From an uncultured bacterium (GTDB lineage: Bacteria; Actinomycetota; Coriobacteriia; Coriobacteriales; Coriobacteriaceae), in NCBI GenBank assembly GCA_905216075.1, contig CAJMSO010000118.1, positions 1 to 6,013 of the forward strand: a DNA stretch of 6,013 nt, written 5' to 3'. Numbering within the stretch: the first letter of the stretch is position 1; every line of letters starts with the position of its first letter. Below are positions 5,941 to 6,013 of this stretch, one piece after another. The notes beneath the pieces are model-generated. The model saw only the letters and a program-made list of their open reading frames with translations, was not told the origin of the DNA and did not search any database. The position numbers were made by a program, and so were the translations under genes.

Positions 5941-6013
5941 GCGTCCTCCCGGACGGCGGGGCACGAAGTTCATCGCGAGTTCCGCACGCAAAGAAGGCCA
6001 CTTAATGTGGCCT
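5941..6013 (-). repeat. Inverted, partial second copy of the 672-801 element, cut by the window end
   Basis: The reverse complement of 5968-6013 is identical to 730-775 at 44 of 46 positions. It includes the hairpin AGGCCAC-attaa-GTGGCCT (minus strand 6013-5995) followed by TTCTTTGCG, which reads as a terminator for transcription arriving from the right on the minus strand. Beyond the core, the outer arm (5941-5967; minus-strand ...CCGTCCGGGAGGACGCC) resembles copy 1 only loosely (CCGCCCGGACAGACGCC). The partner arm lies outside the window. By analogy with copy 1, a minus-strand gene probably ends shortly to the right. Positions 5909-5940, between this copy and array B, hold only a small GCCTC/GAGGC dyad. 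Confidence 0.7.

Overview
The window looks like a piece of chromosome from a GC-rich, Gram-positive actinobacterium, most plausibly Coriobacteriia (Collinsella-like). Three things point there: GC-rich coding sequence, an LTA-synthase-type sulfatase-fold protein, and a very large secreted protein with a LAxTG-type sortase signal (LANTG). The genus is an inference, not read from a marker gene.

Layout. (1) 3-644, plus strand: the 3' end of an LTA synthase/phosphoglycerol transferase-family gene. (2) 645-1268: a 624-bp convergent intergenic region without a credible gene. It holds a nested inverted-repeat element (672-801) with a terminator-like core, a second copy of that hairpin core (857-891), a five-unit array of 61-62-bp repeats (886-1181), and a strong terminator for the minus-strand gene (1204-1241). 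(3) 1269-5372, minus strand: one 1,367-residue secreted, wall-anchored surface protein (signal peptide, FG-GAP/VCBS-like propeller repeats, unclassified beta-rich middle, Fn3, Ig-like domain, spacer, LANTG, membrane helix, basic tail). (4) 5373-6013: its upstream region, with a ribosome binding site, a weak -10 candidate, tandem 13-bp motifs 22 bp apart, a seven-unit repeat array with an exact 62-bp period (5494-5908), and at the window end a partial inverted copy of the 672-801 element (5941-6013).

The two genes both concern the cell envelope: one would build or modify an anionic glycerophosphate polymer, the other displays a large beta-rich protein on the wall. They converge, so they are not an operon.

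The unusual content is the non-coding DNA. Both arrays are built from one 17-nt monomer (consensus close to SGGAAANTGCRTCCCA preceded by a variable base) laid down in strictly alternating orientation about every 31 bp. The architecture recalls BIME/REP mosaics, but the sequence is one I do not recognise. The arrays are related to each other in direct orientation (about 84% identity over a 128-nt stretch by hand count) and flank the surface-protein gene. Outside them, two inverted copies of a terminator-cored element bound the locus.
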